A DNA stretch of 64,000 bases, taken from NCBI RefSeq assembly GCF_023078275.1, contig NC_062987.1, positions 19,639,772 to 19,703,771 of the forward strand. Reading direction: 5' to 3'. Source of the DNA: Leguminivora glycinivorella (taxonomy: Eukaryota; Arthropoda; Insecta; Lepidoptera; Tortricidae). The notes under the pieces were generated by a model that worked only from the letters and a program-made list of their open reading frames with translations, did no database searches and was not told where the DNA came from. Below, piece by piece: positions 52,377-63,800 of this stretch. Position 1 is the first letter of the stretch. Each line of letters opens with the position of its first letter. The position numbers and the translations under genes were made by a program.

Positions 52377-53360
52377 TTAAAGCCCCATTTAGATGGTACG
52401 AGTTTCTCGCCCGTTTTGGTCGAGAAACTCGTATGACATTATCGTATGCGATAATCGCCTGGCGATTATCGTACGAAAACGTTTACATTCGTGCGAGAAA
52501 TAAAAACTCGTATACGAGTATCGTATGCGATACTCACCAGGCGATTATCGCCAGGCGAAATAGTTTAGACGGAGAGTTGAATTTTCGGGCGATATTTCCA
52601 TAATGTTTCTCGACTCGTCTAAACCGGTTCTCGTATGACATTTCTTCTCGAACGTACGATTATCGCACGAATCGGAGCGAACCGATTTTCATGCGAGTTT
52701 TGCCTGTCAACTTGTGTTCTTAGTTGCTAATTAATTAATTATAAACACATATATTATATGCTTTTTTATAATATTGGATATAATTTAATTTGGATTTATT
52801 TGAATTTCAGTTTAATAGTACCCAATAATATTAAAACACTATGAATTATTTATGACGGTCTAAATAATAATTATATAATAGGGAAAATAATGAATTCGAC
52901 CGTAGCGTTACCTAGCTAATAAAATCTTGGTTGCGATACTTGCGATTAGGTTTAAAGGATATAATTGGACATAAAATATAGATAAGATTTATTTTAAATG
53001 ATAGCTCTACCCCAATGCCAATAAACATTAACTCTATAATGTTGATAATGATAACCCTAATTTAATTTTGGTTTTAGCAGTCACTGAGAGTTAGCTATAA
53101 ATATAAAAATACCATGATTTACATGATTTCTGTTTCTAGGTAAAGAGAATTCATTTCGACTGAGTAGCGCATAAACTCGTATACGATTCTCGCATACGTG
53201 TTTTGTTTACACGGAGACATACAAACATCAAAGGCGAGGCGATTATCGCCTCCTCCCGTGCGATATCGTACGCATAGTTTACATGATACGATATTTTTTC
53301 TCGTACTTCGATAATCGTACGTTCGAGGCGAGAAACTCGTACCATCGAAATGGGGCTTAA
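52377..53360. mobile_element. Foldback element 4 (PIF/Harbinger-like), 984 bp
   Basis: TAA is duplicated at both ends. Inside it AGCCCCATTTAGATGGTACG on the left faces its complement CGTACCATCGAAATGGGGCT on the right. Subterminal blocks are iterated CGATAATCG, CTCGTATNCGAG and GAGAAACTCG words that fold on themselves. The central 300 bases are AT-rich and noncoding. The 3-base TAA target and the terminal design tie it to foldback elements 1-3. Confidence 0.8.
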
Positions 53361-53815
53361 GTCTTTACTCATCCATAAAATTATAGCCAAGACATAGGCC
53401 TACAAAAGCACAGTTAAGAATAATGTTTTGCGTAGGCGTCGCTATTCGCTATTGCATTTGTGTCACAGCAAGTTAATTTACTCTTCGGTTCAAGTCAATC
53501 GATCTTTTAAATCGGCCAAGTAGATTTAACTACATACTTCTTATAACGGGTATTATGTTTTGTCGCATGTCATACCTGTTATTTGTGTCAATTGGCTATT
53601 AGTGAGTGTTAGAGGTATTTTTTTTAGTGAGTTTGGTGATTCATCAGTTATACTATGACGTTGAGAACTGGTCTGGCCTACTGCTGTTTGCGAAGTCAAC
53701 GATCCTGTGTTCCAAATGTTCCAATCCCATGGGCATTTATTCATGTGATTTTGTTCCTGAGTCAAGGTTGTTTTGTATTAATAATTTTCTAAATAAATAT
53801 GTTTACCGCCATATC
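53361..53815. other. No gene recognised; SINE B scrap at 53738-53775
   Basis: AT-rich DNA. GGGCATTTATTCATGTGATT and TTGTTCCTGAGTCAAGGTTG at about 53730-53770 are a scrap of the SINE B body. Confidence 0.5.
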
Positions 53816-54081
53816 GTACCCAAGCACAGTATAAGTATGGCCACTCCCGCTCCCCGCTGAAAGTGTCGCCCACCCCCTCTCGGTTACCTCACAGTTACCG
53901 CCTGTCAAAAACGCGAACAGTCGACACAGTATAAACCAGTAATAACTCTTCTTACAAACTTCACGCCGCGCGGTGTGTCCCCCTCCCTCCCCTCGCATGC
54001 AGCGAAAACATGCGAAACTGGTAATTATTGGGCTGGACAGTCGGGGCCGCGTTTGCGCGCTGTTTTGTTGTGTGTGTGAAA
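53816..54081 (+). promoter_or_regulatory. CpG-rich candidate promoter of the THAP-type gene
   Basis: GC and CpG content rise sharply relative to flanks, with CACTCCCGCTCCCCGC, ACGCCGCGCGGTGTG and GGGGCCGCGTTTGCGCGC blocks, ending at the ATG at 54082. No clear TATA box is present. A promoter role is inferred from position. Confidence 0.4.
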
Positions 54082-54200
54082 ATGACGTCAGTGCCGAGGT
54101 CATTTCGTTATTGTAGTGTTTATGGATGTATGGAGAACAGTTCCAACAGTTCTAAAAATCCGGATATAACATTCTTCACAATTCCTAGACTTCCAGAAAA
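54082..54200 (+). CDS. First coding exon of a THAP zinc-finger gene
   Basis: The ATG at 54082 opens MTSVPRSFRYCSVYGCMEN, then SSNSSKNPDITFFTIPRLPEK, followed by a consensus donor GTAAGT at 54201. The C-x4-C pair near the N-terminus and FF-x-IP-x-x-P ahead of the exon end match the start of the C2CH THAP DNA-binding domain; the remaining Cys-His would lie in a later exon, not identified here. The 119-base exon ends in phase 2. Many moth THAP genes are transposase-derived; which type this is cannot be told. Confidence 0.6.
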
Positions 54201-55837
54201 GTAAGTGGTTTTTTATACTTATATTTTTGCAGCGTTAGGTAAAAGTGAGATATAGTGATGCATTAAAATCAATAAGGATTTACCTGTAACGACATTAATT
54301 ACTTTGCAACCAAATACTTGTTTTTTATTTAGGTAGATGATGCGATCTATCTTATCTCGAAATTTTGGTACCTACTTAAATATTGTGGAACCATCTATTC
54401 AGACATTTTATGTAAATACTATTTCGTCAGTATATAAGAAAAAAACACGTACCTACTTGAATGGTACGTAGTAGAAAGAGCGTTTTTGTTTTAAATAATA
54501 TCTAAGTATAACATATAAATTACCACATACGTGATGTGAAAAGCCTTCCCTGTGAATATCTCATTTTGCTCGGGATCGTTACACAATCTAGTATTGCGCT
54601 ATGAAACTAATATATGAATAATATTTTTTTGTGTATTCAATATTGACTGGTGTGGTATTGTTATACTAATACTTACAGTTACCTAATAGTACCTAATATT
54701 AATAACAACAACTTACTTTGTACGAAGTTGATTGATTAACTTTATAGTAATTTTGTTCAACCCTGCGTCACCCTGCGTGACCTTGCGCAGTAGAGACCGC
54801 CCGCATCTACCTGCCGGAGATTAACTACTGAATATTCCTTATACTGTGCAGTCGACGTGTCATATGTCACTCATACAAGCATGGTACGCGTTCACCTACA
54901 CGAGCTTAGACTGTGTGCTAGGAACGCGCCTTTTTCATATATTTGATCGCCAGTGTCCGAGGCGTGACCCAAGTTATATTATGCTTAGTTTGTGACTCGA
55001 TCTTTATTAGGTTTCCCCACAATATTTTATCTATCGTCGTCAGACATTATTAATCTGTCTACGATTCGTTTGTTCTGTGCCGTGTTGTGTTCAATGTTCA
55101 GGGTCAGTTGAGCTAAAACGTCTGTACCTATAGGTTAACTCAAAATCTTTGAATCTATAATGTATACATTAAACACAATTCTATAGAATGCAAAGTGTAA
55201 GCGGCATCAGAGTTACCCTAAAACTTGACGTAGTACTTTATTTGCTAACGCTATCAAGTAATGTATACGAAACTATCAAAAACTCATAATAGGGCTCTGG
55301 AACAGATTCACAGGTAAACACGTGCCTCAAAATGAAATGACACGCGACATAGAACGTGACTATAGGGTTACAAGCAAGAGTCTAAGTACCTACTTGAGCC
55401 CACCGATCCAGAACGTATCGGTATCACATAGCGGATTGCTATCCGTTTACGATATCGAGTTGCTTCGGCGCAAGATGCATAACACTTTCACTGAGCCTAC
55501 GAAGTGCAAGGTCTGAAGGTCTATGGTATTTTATACCTTTAAAAAGTTAGAAACTCTCTCAGTTTCTATCTCTGTCATTATTACTGATGCTGGAGAATTT
55601 ATAAAGAACATTATATACCTACCTAATCTACCTATTGCCATTTCACTTAACTTTCGTTCTCAAAACTTGATGTTAGTGAGGCTAGCTTTCATCTCTGAGC
55701 TAACCTTTAGTTGAACCTTAGTCTAGCATTAATAGCGGGTGTGCTTTCGCTCGTTTTAGTTTATTCTTTGTAAATTGCATATACTTGTGAACTTTTAGAT
55801 CGTCTATAAAAAAAATTAAAACGATAGGTTCAATTCA
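54201..55837. other. No further exon recognised; intron-like
   Basis: AT-rich DNA downstream of the THAP exon. Open frames at 55322-55714 lack motifs and splice support. Confidence 0.5.
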
Positions 55838-56090
55838 TAACATAACATAACATATCACGCCTGTATCCCATGAAGGGGTAGGCAGAGCACATGAAACTAC
55901 TCAAGTTTCAGTGCCACTCTTGGCAAATAAGGGGTTGAAAGAAAACGAAACTGTGACATTGCAGTGACAGGTTGCCAGCCTCTCGCCTACGCCACAATTT
56001 AACCCATATCCCACAGTCGACTTCTACGACACCCACGGGAAGAAAGGGGGTGGTGAAATTCTTAACCCGTCACCACACGGGGGTTCAATT
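55838..56090 (-). repeat. Interspersed repeat D, copy 4, with CATAA tail
   Basis: Inverse reading: GGTTAAGAATTTCACCACCC, AGTCGACTGTGGGATATGGG, CACTGCAATGTCACAGTTTC and GATACAGGCGTGATATG, then a TTATG repeat tail at 55838-55858. This is the best copy of family D here; the tandem tail suggests a retroposon 3' end. Confidence 0.75.
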
Positions 56091-57471
56091 CAATGCATAA
56101 AAATCGTATTTTTGACATTAAATTAGGGTCTATAACGAAGAGTACAATCGTTAATGGTCGCTGGCGAACGATTGACAATTGTGTGTGTTGTGACAATACG
56201 GAATAAAATAGCGATAAAAAGAAATAACTACGGTACGCTACGGAGTGCCAAATGTCCATTCTGCGTTGAGAAAAAAAAAACATCGAAATATCGGTCACCT
56301 CGTATATTTTTATGAAACTCCAAATCGGCCATTAAAGATAAACATACATATTTATTTCATCTTTAGTCATTACATTCCAGTTCTCAAGTTCGAGAACACC
56401 TTACACTGAAACAGGTCTCGTATTCTGTGCACCGTCGGTCGCAACCACCCGGTTGTTTATTGCTGCGTTATGACAGTCGCTGCTGCTTTGAATTATGTGA
56501 TAATTAAACGATTTATGGCACCATGTTTGAATAACTTGATATCAGGGTTGGCTCTTTCCTGGTTTTTAATGTGGTCGAATCTGATCTCCTCGACATCCAT
56601 AATTTAAGACTGAATGATGATGCTTGCTGACCAAATGTTGACTAAGACATTGTTAAAATCTAAGCGGTACACCCCCTAATTTGACGTTTTGGTAACGATC
56701 AAACTTAATTAAAAGGACCTTAGGATTTTTTAAGCAATGATACGGGAATTGGACAAGTCAGTTCAGTGTCCATTTGACGGTTATGTCCAATTTTATCTAA
56801 AAACCAAGGATCGTTTTGCAATCTCACGACCAGTAACTGCTCGAAAAACTTTTCACCTCCTGAGTCCCGGAAGCATTTGTTCTGTTTTTGAATTTGGAAC
56901 CCTTTGTTACTCAGACGAGGTTCAAAATAAATTTTGGAATATGTACAAAATGTTGTACACGAGGATTGAGGAGTTAAAATGGACCTACAGAATGTAAAGT
57001 ATTGTCTTTACTGTTTCGATTTTGCTCGTGGGGTTTGCATCGAATCATAGGTACTATTCGGTATTGCAGTGAGCAAATAAGTATTTTAAAACTAGGTAAA
57101 AGAACGGTAAAGAAAAACAAAACGTAGCTCCCATTTCGGTGACACTGAGCGATTGTCAAACTCCAAACCTCGCTTTCCACCCATACATCATTATAGCATT
57201 AATTAAGGCATTCAGCCCACAATGCAACAGGTCCATTCGAACTCGCACTGATATCTCACGTATTTTGTATGGAGATACGTCTACCAGCCATACTACTAAT
57301 GATGCGATACTATACATACATACTTCAAAAATTGACACCCCAATTTTTGGATACCTATAGGATATTTATACATAAATAAAGGTGCAGAAATATAAGCGCG
57401 CTTCTAGTAGGCTTCAGAGCGATTCGACGATATCCAAAAAATTCGTTAATTAATGTTTCCATTTTTCAACA
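56091..57471. other. No gene recognised
   Basis: AT-rich DNA. An 86-codon + strand open frame (56737-56997) has no motif or splice site that I can support. Confidence 0.5.
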
Positions 57472-57650
57472 CAAAAACGATGTGCTTGTCTGTGGCATTG
57501 TTGCTCCCGAAGTTCGGGACCCGAACGGATGAACCGATTTAAATTTAGTTTTTTTGAAAGCAGATTTTGTCTGCAAGAGTGTTCTTAGCCATGCCATATT
57601 TTGATGGGCGTCGGTCCATTAAGTCGGGGTTTTTTTTTTAATTTAATTCG
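57472..57650 (+). repeat. (GTCT)n-bearing repeat I, copy 5
   Basis: AACGGATGAACCGATTTAAA, GAGTGTTCTTAGCCATGCCA and GTCCATTAAGTCGGGG. The left end and microsatellite are largely lost. Confidence 0.65.
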
Positions 57651-57807
57651 TCTTTCGTAATAACCTGCATATTATATAGGAAGTGCGGCGCTCGGCGTGG
57701 ACGAATCGTATGATTGCTAATATGATTCAAATATCATTCTAACGTCACTGTACATTCATTCGAATCGCCTCGCATCTCTAGGGCCGGCCCTGCAGAAACC
57801 TGTTCAA

Positions 57808-58180
57808 TTGGAAAGCGGTGATGTCAGAAACGCGCGGAGATGTTCAACCGGCCACGTTGGAAAGCGGTGATTGTCGGTAGGCAAGATGGATAAGAAATAC
57901 TTTAACGCGCGGAAAGAAAGAAAGAGAAAGAAAGATGGATAAGAAAGATACTAGGAATACCAACAGACTTGTTGTACCTAAACAACAAAGAACTGCTTTG
58001 CTGAATTCTATGTGTGTCACGTGAGTGCATGAAATTGAGCCCTCTGTAGGCAAGATGGGGTAAGAAATACTGAGGTGAGAGAAACGCTCGCAAAGAAAGA
58101 AAGAAAGAGAAAGAAAGATAGTTAGATGGGTTAGAACATTATAGGTAAGATGAAGTAAGAAACATTGAGGCGAGAGCACA
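57808..58180. repeat. (GAAA)n-bearing tandem units
   Basis: GTAGGCAAGATGG-TAAGAAAT begins units at 57877, 58046 and, degenerate, 58142. The first two carry AGAAAGAAAGAGAAAGAAAG runs. TTGGAAAGCGGTGA is repeated at about 57809 and 57858. Confidence 0.75.
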
Positions 58181-58335
58181 TGCAAGAGTTGTACGGAATA
58201 CTGATAACATATCCCTCGCAAAATAATGCAGATTGTCAAACAACTAAGTTGCGATGGAGTCAAAACCACATGAACTGCATAACACAAAGTCACCGACAAA
58301 GAAGGCTATGACTATTCTGGTCGGAAGAAAAGGTT

Positions 58336-59000
58336 GTCTATTTATACACGGTGAAATAAAAGAACAGTTCAAACTTTGCATGGTGACTTTTGAGGTCATA
58401 ATAAACAACTTTTATTATGGGACCAATGCTGAAATAGCACAAAAAATTTTGGCTACTTCTAACATTACGACTGTCATGATGGCGCTCAATTCTATGGAAC
58501 AGAAAATTTTTTTTGTGATGTCAGCATTGGTCCCATACTTACTTACTTACTTACTTTGTTGGCGCGACGACCCAAAGTGAGTCTTGGCCTCCAACACAAG
58601 AGCACGCCACTTTACGCGGTCCAGAGCGACCTCTCGCCAGCCCTCGTTAACGCCGAGTTCACGGAGATCTGCTTCCACTCTATCTGCCCAACGATATTTA
58701 GGATGGCCAGCGGGACGGCGTCCAGTTGGACAACCCAGATAGGCTCTCTTGACTGCCCGATCCTCACCCATCCTTATAAGATGGCCAAGCCAGCGGAGAC
58801 GATGTGCCTTGGTCTCACCTAATATATTCGGTTCGGCTATAAGATGTTCAATTTCGGCATTTTTTCGGATTCTCCAACTGCCATCGTCTCTTTTCACGGG
58901 TCCCAGATTGGTCCCATAATAAAAGTTGTTAATTATGACCTGAAAAGTCACCATGCAATGTTTTGAACAGTCCCTTTAAGTATTTCACCCCGTATTTTAC
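58336..59000. mobile_element. Foldback MITE N, opened by a LINE fragment
   Basis: Left arm AACAGTTCAAACTTTGCATG, GTGACTTTTGAGGTCATAAT and TTTTATTATGGGACCAATGC is mirrored at 58907-58975. A further inverse TCAGCATTGGTCCCATA lies at 58521-58537. A LINE relic with a 12-base target duplication occupies 58538-58906, at the inner edge of one arm. Confidence 0.75.
58538..58906 (-). pseudogene. 5'-truncated LINE relic with (AGTA)n tail
   Basis: Identical ATTGGTCCCATA flanks at 58526-58537 and 58907-58918 mark a retrotransposed insertion. The minus strand reads RIRKNAEIEHLIAEPNILG, HRLRWLGHLIRMGEDRAVKR and HPKYRWADRVEADLREL, the C-terminal end of an RTE-like reverse transcriptase protein. It then has a stop and an AGTAAGTAAG tail at 58538-58555. 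Frame continuity over 115 residues suggests a fairly young copy. Confidence 0.85.
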
Positions 59001-59359
59001 ACTGACCTGAGAATAGACCCGACCCATGGCGTTTACAAATACCCACTAACTACCGCCTCCATTCGTACGTCAATCAATCTGAACACAATCGCGATCTTAC
59101 ATTTTCGCGCCAACTATTTACTTTAACCTTTAGTTTTGACAGGAACAAACAATTTAACTGATTTAAGCATTCATTAGAGAATTTGAAAGTGATTTAAGAA
59201 AGCTGGACAATGTAGTATCAAGCTTTAATGATACTCTGGTCTGTCAATTTTATTATACGTTTGTCAATTTTTAAACGAAATATGCAGACTATGATCAAGA
59301 AAAATAACAATATGTCAATGAGACTGAAAAACGAAAATAAATGCGGTTTTTGAGGGCTT
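59001..59359. other. No gene recognised
   Basis: AT-rich DNA with no supported feature. Confidence 0.5.
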
Positions 59360-59375
59360 ACTGCTTCACAGTTCA

Positions 59376-59682
59376 AAGCGCTGGTGGCCTAGCGGTAAGA
59401 GCGTGCGACTTACGATCCGGAGGTCGTGGGTTCGAACCCCGCCTCGTACCAATGAGTTTTTCGAAACTTATGTGCGAAATGTCATTTGATATTTGCCAGT
59501 CGCTTTTCGGTGAAGGAAAACATCGTGTGGAAACCGGACTAATTCCAATAAGACCTAGTTACCCTTCGGGTTGGAAGGTCAGGTGGCAGTCGCTTTCGTA
59601 AAAACTAGCGCCTACGCCAAATCTTGGGATTAGTTGTCAAAGCGGACCCCAGGCTCGCCGGGATAACGCAAGGAGGATGATG
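59376..59682 (+). mobile_element. tRNA-derived SINE C, copy 4, 16 bp target duplication
   Basis: GCGCTGGTGGCCTAGCGGTA (box A) and GGGTTCGAACCCCG (box B), then the same body as 25237-25556 and the end GCCGGGATAACGCAAGGAGG. ACTGCTTCACAGTTCA is duplicated at 59360-59375 and 59683-59698. Confidence 0.9.
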
Positions 59683-59698
59683 ACTGCTTCACAGTTCA

Positions 59699-61652
59699 CA
59701 GATTAATTGGATCAAGATTTGACCTTTCCTTATTTCTGGAATTTCACCCCTTTCAAATCAATATGTGTGAGAAAACGGGACGACCTACGCAGTTGCTACT
59801 TTTGAATTTTTACTCTTTTTGGTCAGACTGTATTTTGAAAATCTTTCTGAAGTTTAGATTTGTGTTCAAATCAGTGACAGCGAGATCAGAAATGGAACGC
59901 TTTTATAAAATAAGACTATAATAAAATAAAAGTACTGCAATGTAATGTTGTATATCAGCGTGGGAGTTAAACCGTCAAAGATATTACTTTAGACATTTTG
60001 TCATCATTCTTAGAACTGCCAACTTAAAATCTCGATATTGCAAAAGCCGTATCGTACCATCAGTTGACCTGGCTGATACAAAATTATAAAATAGAGCCCC
60101 TGACCCTACCAAAGATCAATGAGGCTTATTATAGTAGATACGAAAACGTTGCGTTTAAATTTACGCAATTCTGCCCCAATACGGATTCTATTATAAAAAG
60201 GTCAGATCATTTTTAATATTTTAAAGTCAAAACATTTTGATTGACGAAGCGGATAACGCTGATTGGTTCCTTTTGTTGGTAACCATTTAGGTCAAAGTCA
60301 CGTTGCACTTATCGAAGTCATTAACTAGTTTAGACGTAAAAAGTCGTAAGACACGTGCTTTTCTTCATAGCACATGACGTTATAGTTCTATGTTGATAGA
60401 TTAAAGGAGCAGAAGTGTTGCTTCGAATGCTTGCTAGAATAGGCAACTAGATAGCTTCAGAACCAGTATAGTGAGAACTTTAGTCTAAATTAGGCGAACT
60501 GGCCAATATCAGAAGTCAAGTCAGAATCAAAACCTTATTAAAATCTTTTGAAGTGACTCCAAAGGATTCGTATTAAAACAATAGTAGATTACATGTCATT
60601 GTCGACCGGGAGCCGGTATTAAATGGCCAAGGTGTGTATACTATTTTTCCGGCCTGAGGACAGAAAAATCATTCATCGTCAAAGTTAAAGCATAAAAAGA
60701 AGGATGTCAGTTCCGTCCATACAAAGATAGTTTTTCAAAACAATGCGTTTTTTACTAGTTAAGGAATTATTGAGTCTTCCCGTTAAGAAAAGACTTAAAA
60801 GAAACACATTAAGGTTCGACTAAGGAATTCTAAATAACTTGTTGCCTGAAGATAAGAACTACAAAAATTCAAAACTTCCTTACCCTTGCACAAGACCAAT
60901 TTACACTGGACAACCCGCACTCGCTGAACCAACGATAACACATTCAAGCTATCCAGCAGACAAAGAATTCCTAAAGGGCTATTCAAGTCGCGACGGGCAT
61001 CGTAATTAGACGTCAATTAATGTATCATCGAGACAATATATCGAGCGGAAATCGTGCGCCTACGCAGGACTGTTCGACTTTGGTTAAGAGTTCAGTGCGA
61101 AATGGCTGTGATACTGATGGATTTGGAAGTGGGTGTGGCTTGAGATGTGGAACTAAATTATAGCAATTGAGGAAGTATACAAATCATAATACACATCGAG
61201 AAGCTTCTTCAAAATGTGATGTAAGGATTAAGGTTGATGAAAACTCTAATATCGATAATTTAAAGAAACTAGTGCGACTACCATCATCAAAAGTGTGAAA
61301 CCTAAAATTTGGCGTAGAATCTTAACACGTCTGGTACTCGTACCAATGGTGACTCGCTTGATCTCAGTTCCCAAGACACGAAGTTTCTGGAAGGTTCAAA
61401 ATGTGAACGCTCATTTGACTTTCAACTCCGAATAGATATCTCAAGAAACGTCCATGTCCATTTTACATCTATTTCAAATACCATTTCAAGCAAAATCTTG
61501 CTTGTCAAACCAACTCGTCATATCACGACCCGACATTGAATAGCATCGAATTCTCGTTGTCAAATTGATTGAGAGTATTGAGACATAATACCGGCGCCAG
61601 TTCATTGTGCAGTGATCGTTCGCATATCGCATGCCGTGCGTGTGTGTTGTAG
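59699..61652. other. No gene recognised
   Basis: AT-rich DNA across about 2 kb. Several short open frames on the minus strand lack motifs and splice sites. No repeat boundary is supported. Confidence 0.5.
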
Positions 61653-61751
61653 GGAAGTGTGGACATATTGGTGATCATGAGTTGCATTGACACGAAGAAG
61701 CATTCCAGGGGGTTTTTTACGCTGAAAAGAAAGCTTAGCCTCGCTTTGCAT
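61653..61751 (+). CDS. Weak candidate exon, 33 codons, phase 0
   Basis: GTGTGTGTTGTAG ends at 61652 as a possible acceptor, and GTAAGT follows at 61752. Between them 33 codons stay open in phase 0 (GSVDILVIMSCIDTKKHSR, then GFFTLKRKLSLALH). Phase agrees with the exon at 49023. The pyrimidine tract is poor and the composition is ordinary, so chance is quite possible. Confidence 0.2.
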
Positions 61752-61900
61752 GTAAGTTTTGATACTAGTATTACTTTAACAGGAAACGTTACTGTTAATA
61801 TCAGCATATTACATGAATCTAAACCGAAAAAAAAAACAGAACACGTCTCTAAAGGACACAAGGCTTCTAATTGTTTTGGGGAGATTCCAATTTCCTTGTA

Positions 61901-62390
61901 TATAAGGTCCTAATTTATTAGTTGCAGATATTTTAACACATGATACTTTACATTAAAATAATTAACTTTAAATATAAATTAAGAAATCTTTTCATGTAAC
62001 TTTTTTGATTTCATTTTCCTAACAAAAAAATTAATTATAATTTCGTCTAAAAAAAAATCATCATGTGCATTATCACATGTCACAATAACACTGTCTGTCA
62101 TGTCAACAATTGTTTGTTGTAAATGTCGTAAAGGTTCGGCGGGAAAACTGCACATGTCATTGAAGTGGCCAGTTACAGTTAAGTGGTACGTAAAAGAGGT
62201 ACTAGAATCTGTTCAATGAGTTTTCATTTAATAATCACATAAACAGGGTGTTTTTACGTAGCAAATTTGTTTTTCCGTTTTCTCCAAAAAAACGTCGTAA
62301 AAGCTATAATGTTTCACGGTTTAATATACTCCAGAGACCGAGTACTATCAGCTGTAAAAATATCTGCATCTAATAAATTAGGACCTTATA
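61901..62390. mobile_element. TA-flanked MITE L, copy 2, 490 bp
   Basis: Same ends and length as the copy at 32488-32977, in the same orientation, with TA at 61899-61900 and 62391-62392. Differences are confined to a handful of positions. Confidence 0.85.
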
Positions 62391-62953
62391 TAGTGAGTTG
62401 CAAAATTAAATTATGAATGAATTCATTGATTTAATCTGCCATGAACTTTTGCTTACTGTACCTAAATTAAACCGTGTTGTTGCAGTTTTCAGAGTACAAA
62501 CCCTAGACCATTCGTTTTGACCACTTACTGACCACACGGCAATGGACCAATTGTCACCTTACACAAAAAACTAAGTGGTCTAACAGTCTTCTTTATAGTC
62601 GGTTTCAAAAATGCTATGGTAAATTTCCTTAACAACCAAACTCAAAAGAACTTTCCAAGAACTGTATGCACGTTTGAAGCGGCCTCTTTTGATGTTAAAC
62701 ATGTTTGATCAGAGGACCGTTTCCAAGGATGCAGTTGTTATACTTATAGCTTTCAAGTTGTTTAGTTAGCGTCGCAAATTTACTGCAAACTGGCCTTATG
62801 AGCGTAAATAATTTAGCGGCAGACGTCGGTGAAATCATCGACGAATATAAGCTTCACTTTTCGAAAGGGCTATCGCTTTCGGGTTCCAGTTTGTTAAGTT
62901 TTGTTGCAAGATTTTTGCAATTTAACTTTCTTTTACTAATTCCTAACTTCACT
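62391..62953. other. No gene recognised
   Basis: AT-rich DNA with no supported feature. Confidence 0.5.
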
Positions 62954-62993
62954 AGGTCGCGGTCGGGGGTTTTTTCAAAATTTTTATTTTATG
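62954..62993 (+). repeat. Repeat I, end fragment
   Basis: AGGTCGCGGTCGGGGGTTTT and TTCAAAATTTTTATTTTATG match the right end of the (GTCT)n-bearing family. Confidence 0.65.
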
Positions 62994-63125
62994 GTTAGGT
63001 TATTCTTTCGATTCCTCCTACCTAATTGTAATTTTAGAATTTTCTAGCTGGCCCTTCACTTGCCTTACTGTCCCTCTGGATTTAGGGATTTTGTAGCTTA
63101 GAGCAGAATCACAACAATAATAATA

Positions 63126-63382
63126 CTTGCTTTCGCCCACGGCTTTGCTTACAATTACTTAAAATTACGGAATGCACCATTCAAACTTCCGAACCAGAAA
63201 GAGGTGAGGTGTCTTTCTAATCAGAAAGAGACAAAAAGTAGCCTATGTCACTCTCCAAGTCTCCATCCTTTCAACTATCTCCTCTTAAAAATCACGTCCA
63301 TTCGTCGCTCCGTTTTGCCGTGAAAGACGGACACACAAACACATACCTACACTTTCCTATTTATATATATTACGTATGGATA
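63126..63382 (+). repeat. Short interspersed repeat A, copy 5
   Basis: CTTGCTTTCGCCCACGGCTT through AGAAAGAGACAAAAAGTAGC and GTGAAAGACGGACACACA to TATTACGTATGGAT. It has the same internal segment (CATTCAAACTTCCGAACCAG) as copy 3. Confidence 0.7.
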
Positions 63383-63800
63383 TAAAATTGAATTTGAAAT
63401 AATAGGTAAAGTAGGTACTAAGATTGCGTTTAATTATGAAATACTGTATAGAGTGTATAGAATTGAAGACAGGTGGATGTTGTGCAATGCAATGCTCAAA
63501 TAGATAAGTGTTCAAACAAAATTTCCGTTGTTTCTTTACTTTGTATTATTTTATTAGAGCATCTAGTTCATAGTCCTGTTTTATTTATTTACCAGATTAA
63601 TTATATATGCAGTTTGCTCTTTCCCGCAGATTGTTCTCATTATTTTCATAGGATTAGTATTTGATTCTACATTGACTAATGTATTTGTGAATAAATTGTT
63701 CATTGTTTTGCCTTCAATGTGTGGCATTTCTGACAGGTTACATGGCAAAAAGTATTAAAAAAGTCGTTAAACATCATTTTCATCTATTTAAGTACAAGTA
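63383..63800. other. No gene recognised
   Basis: AT-rich DNA with no supported feature. Confidence 0.5.

Noticed and set aside
57844..58299. Minus-strand 151-codon hydrophobic protein
   Set aside because: It is made by translation of (GAAA)n-bearing tandem units, giving runs of Ser, Phe and Leu; this is a repeat artefact.
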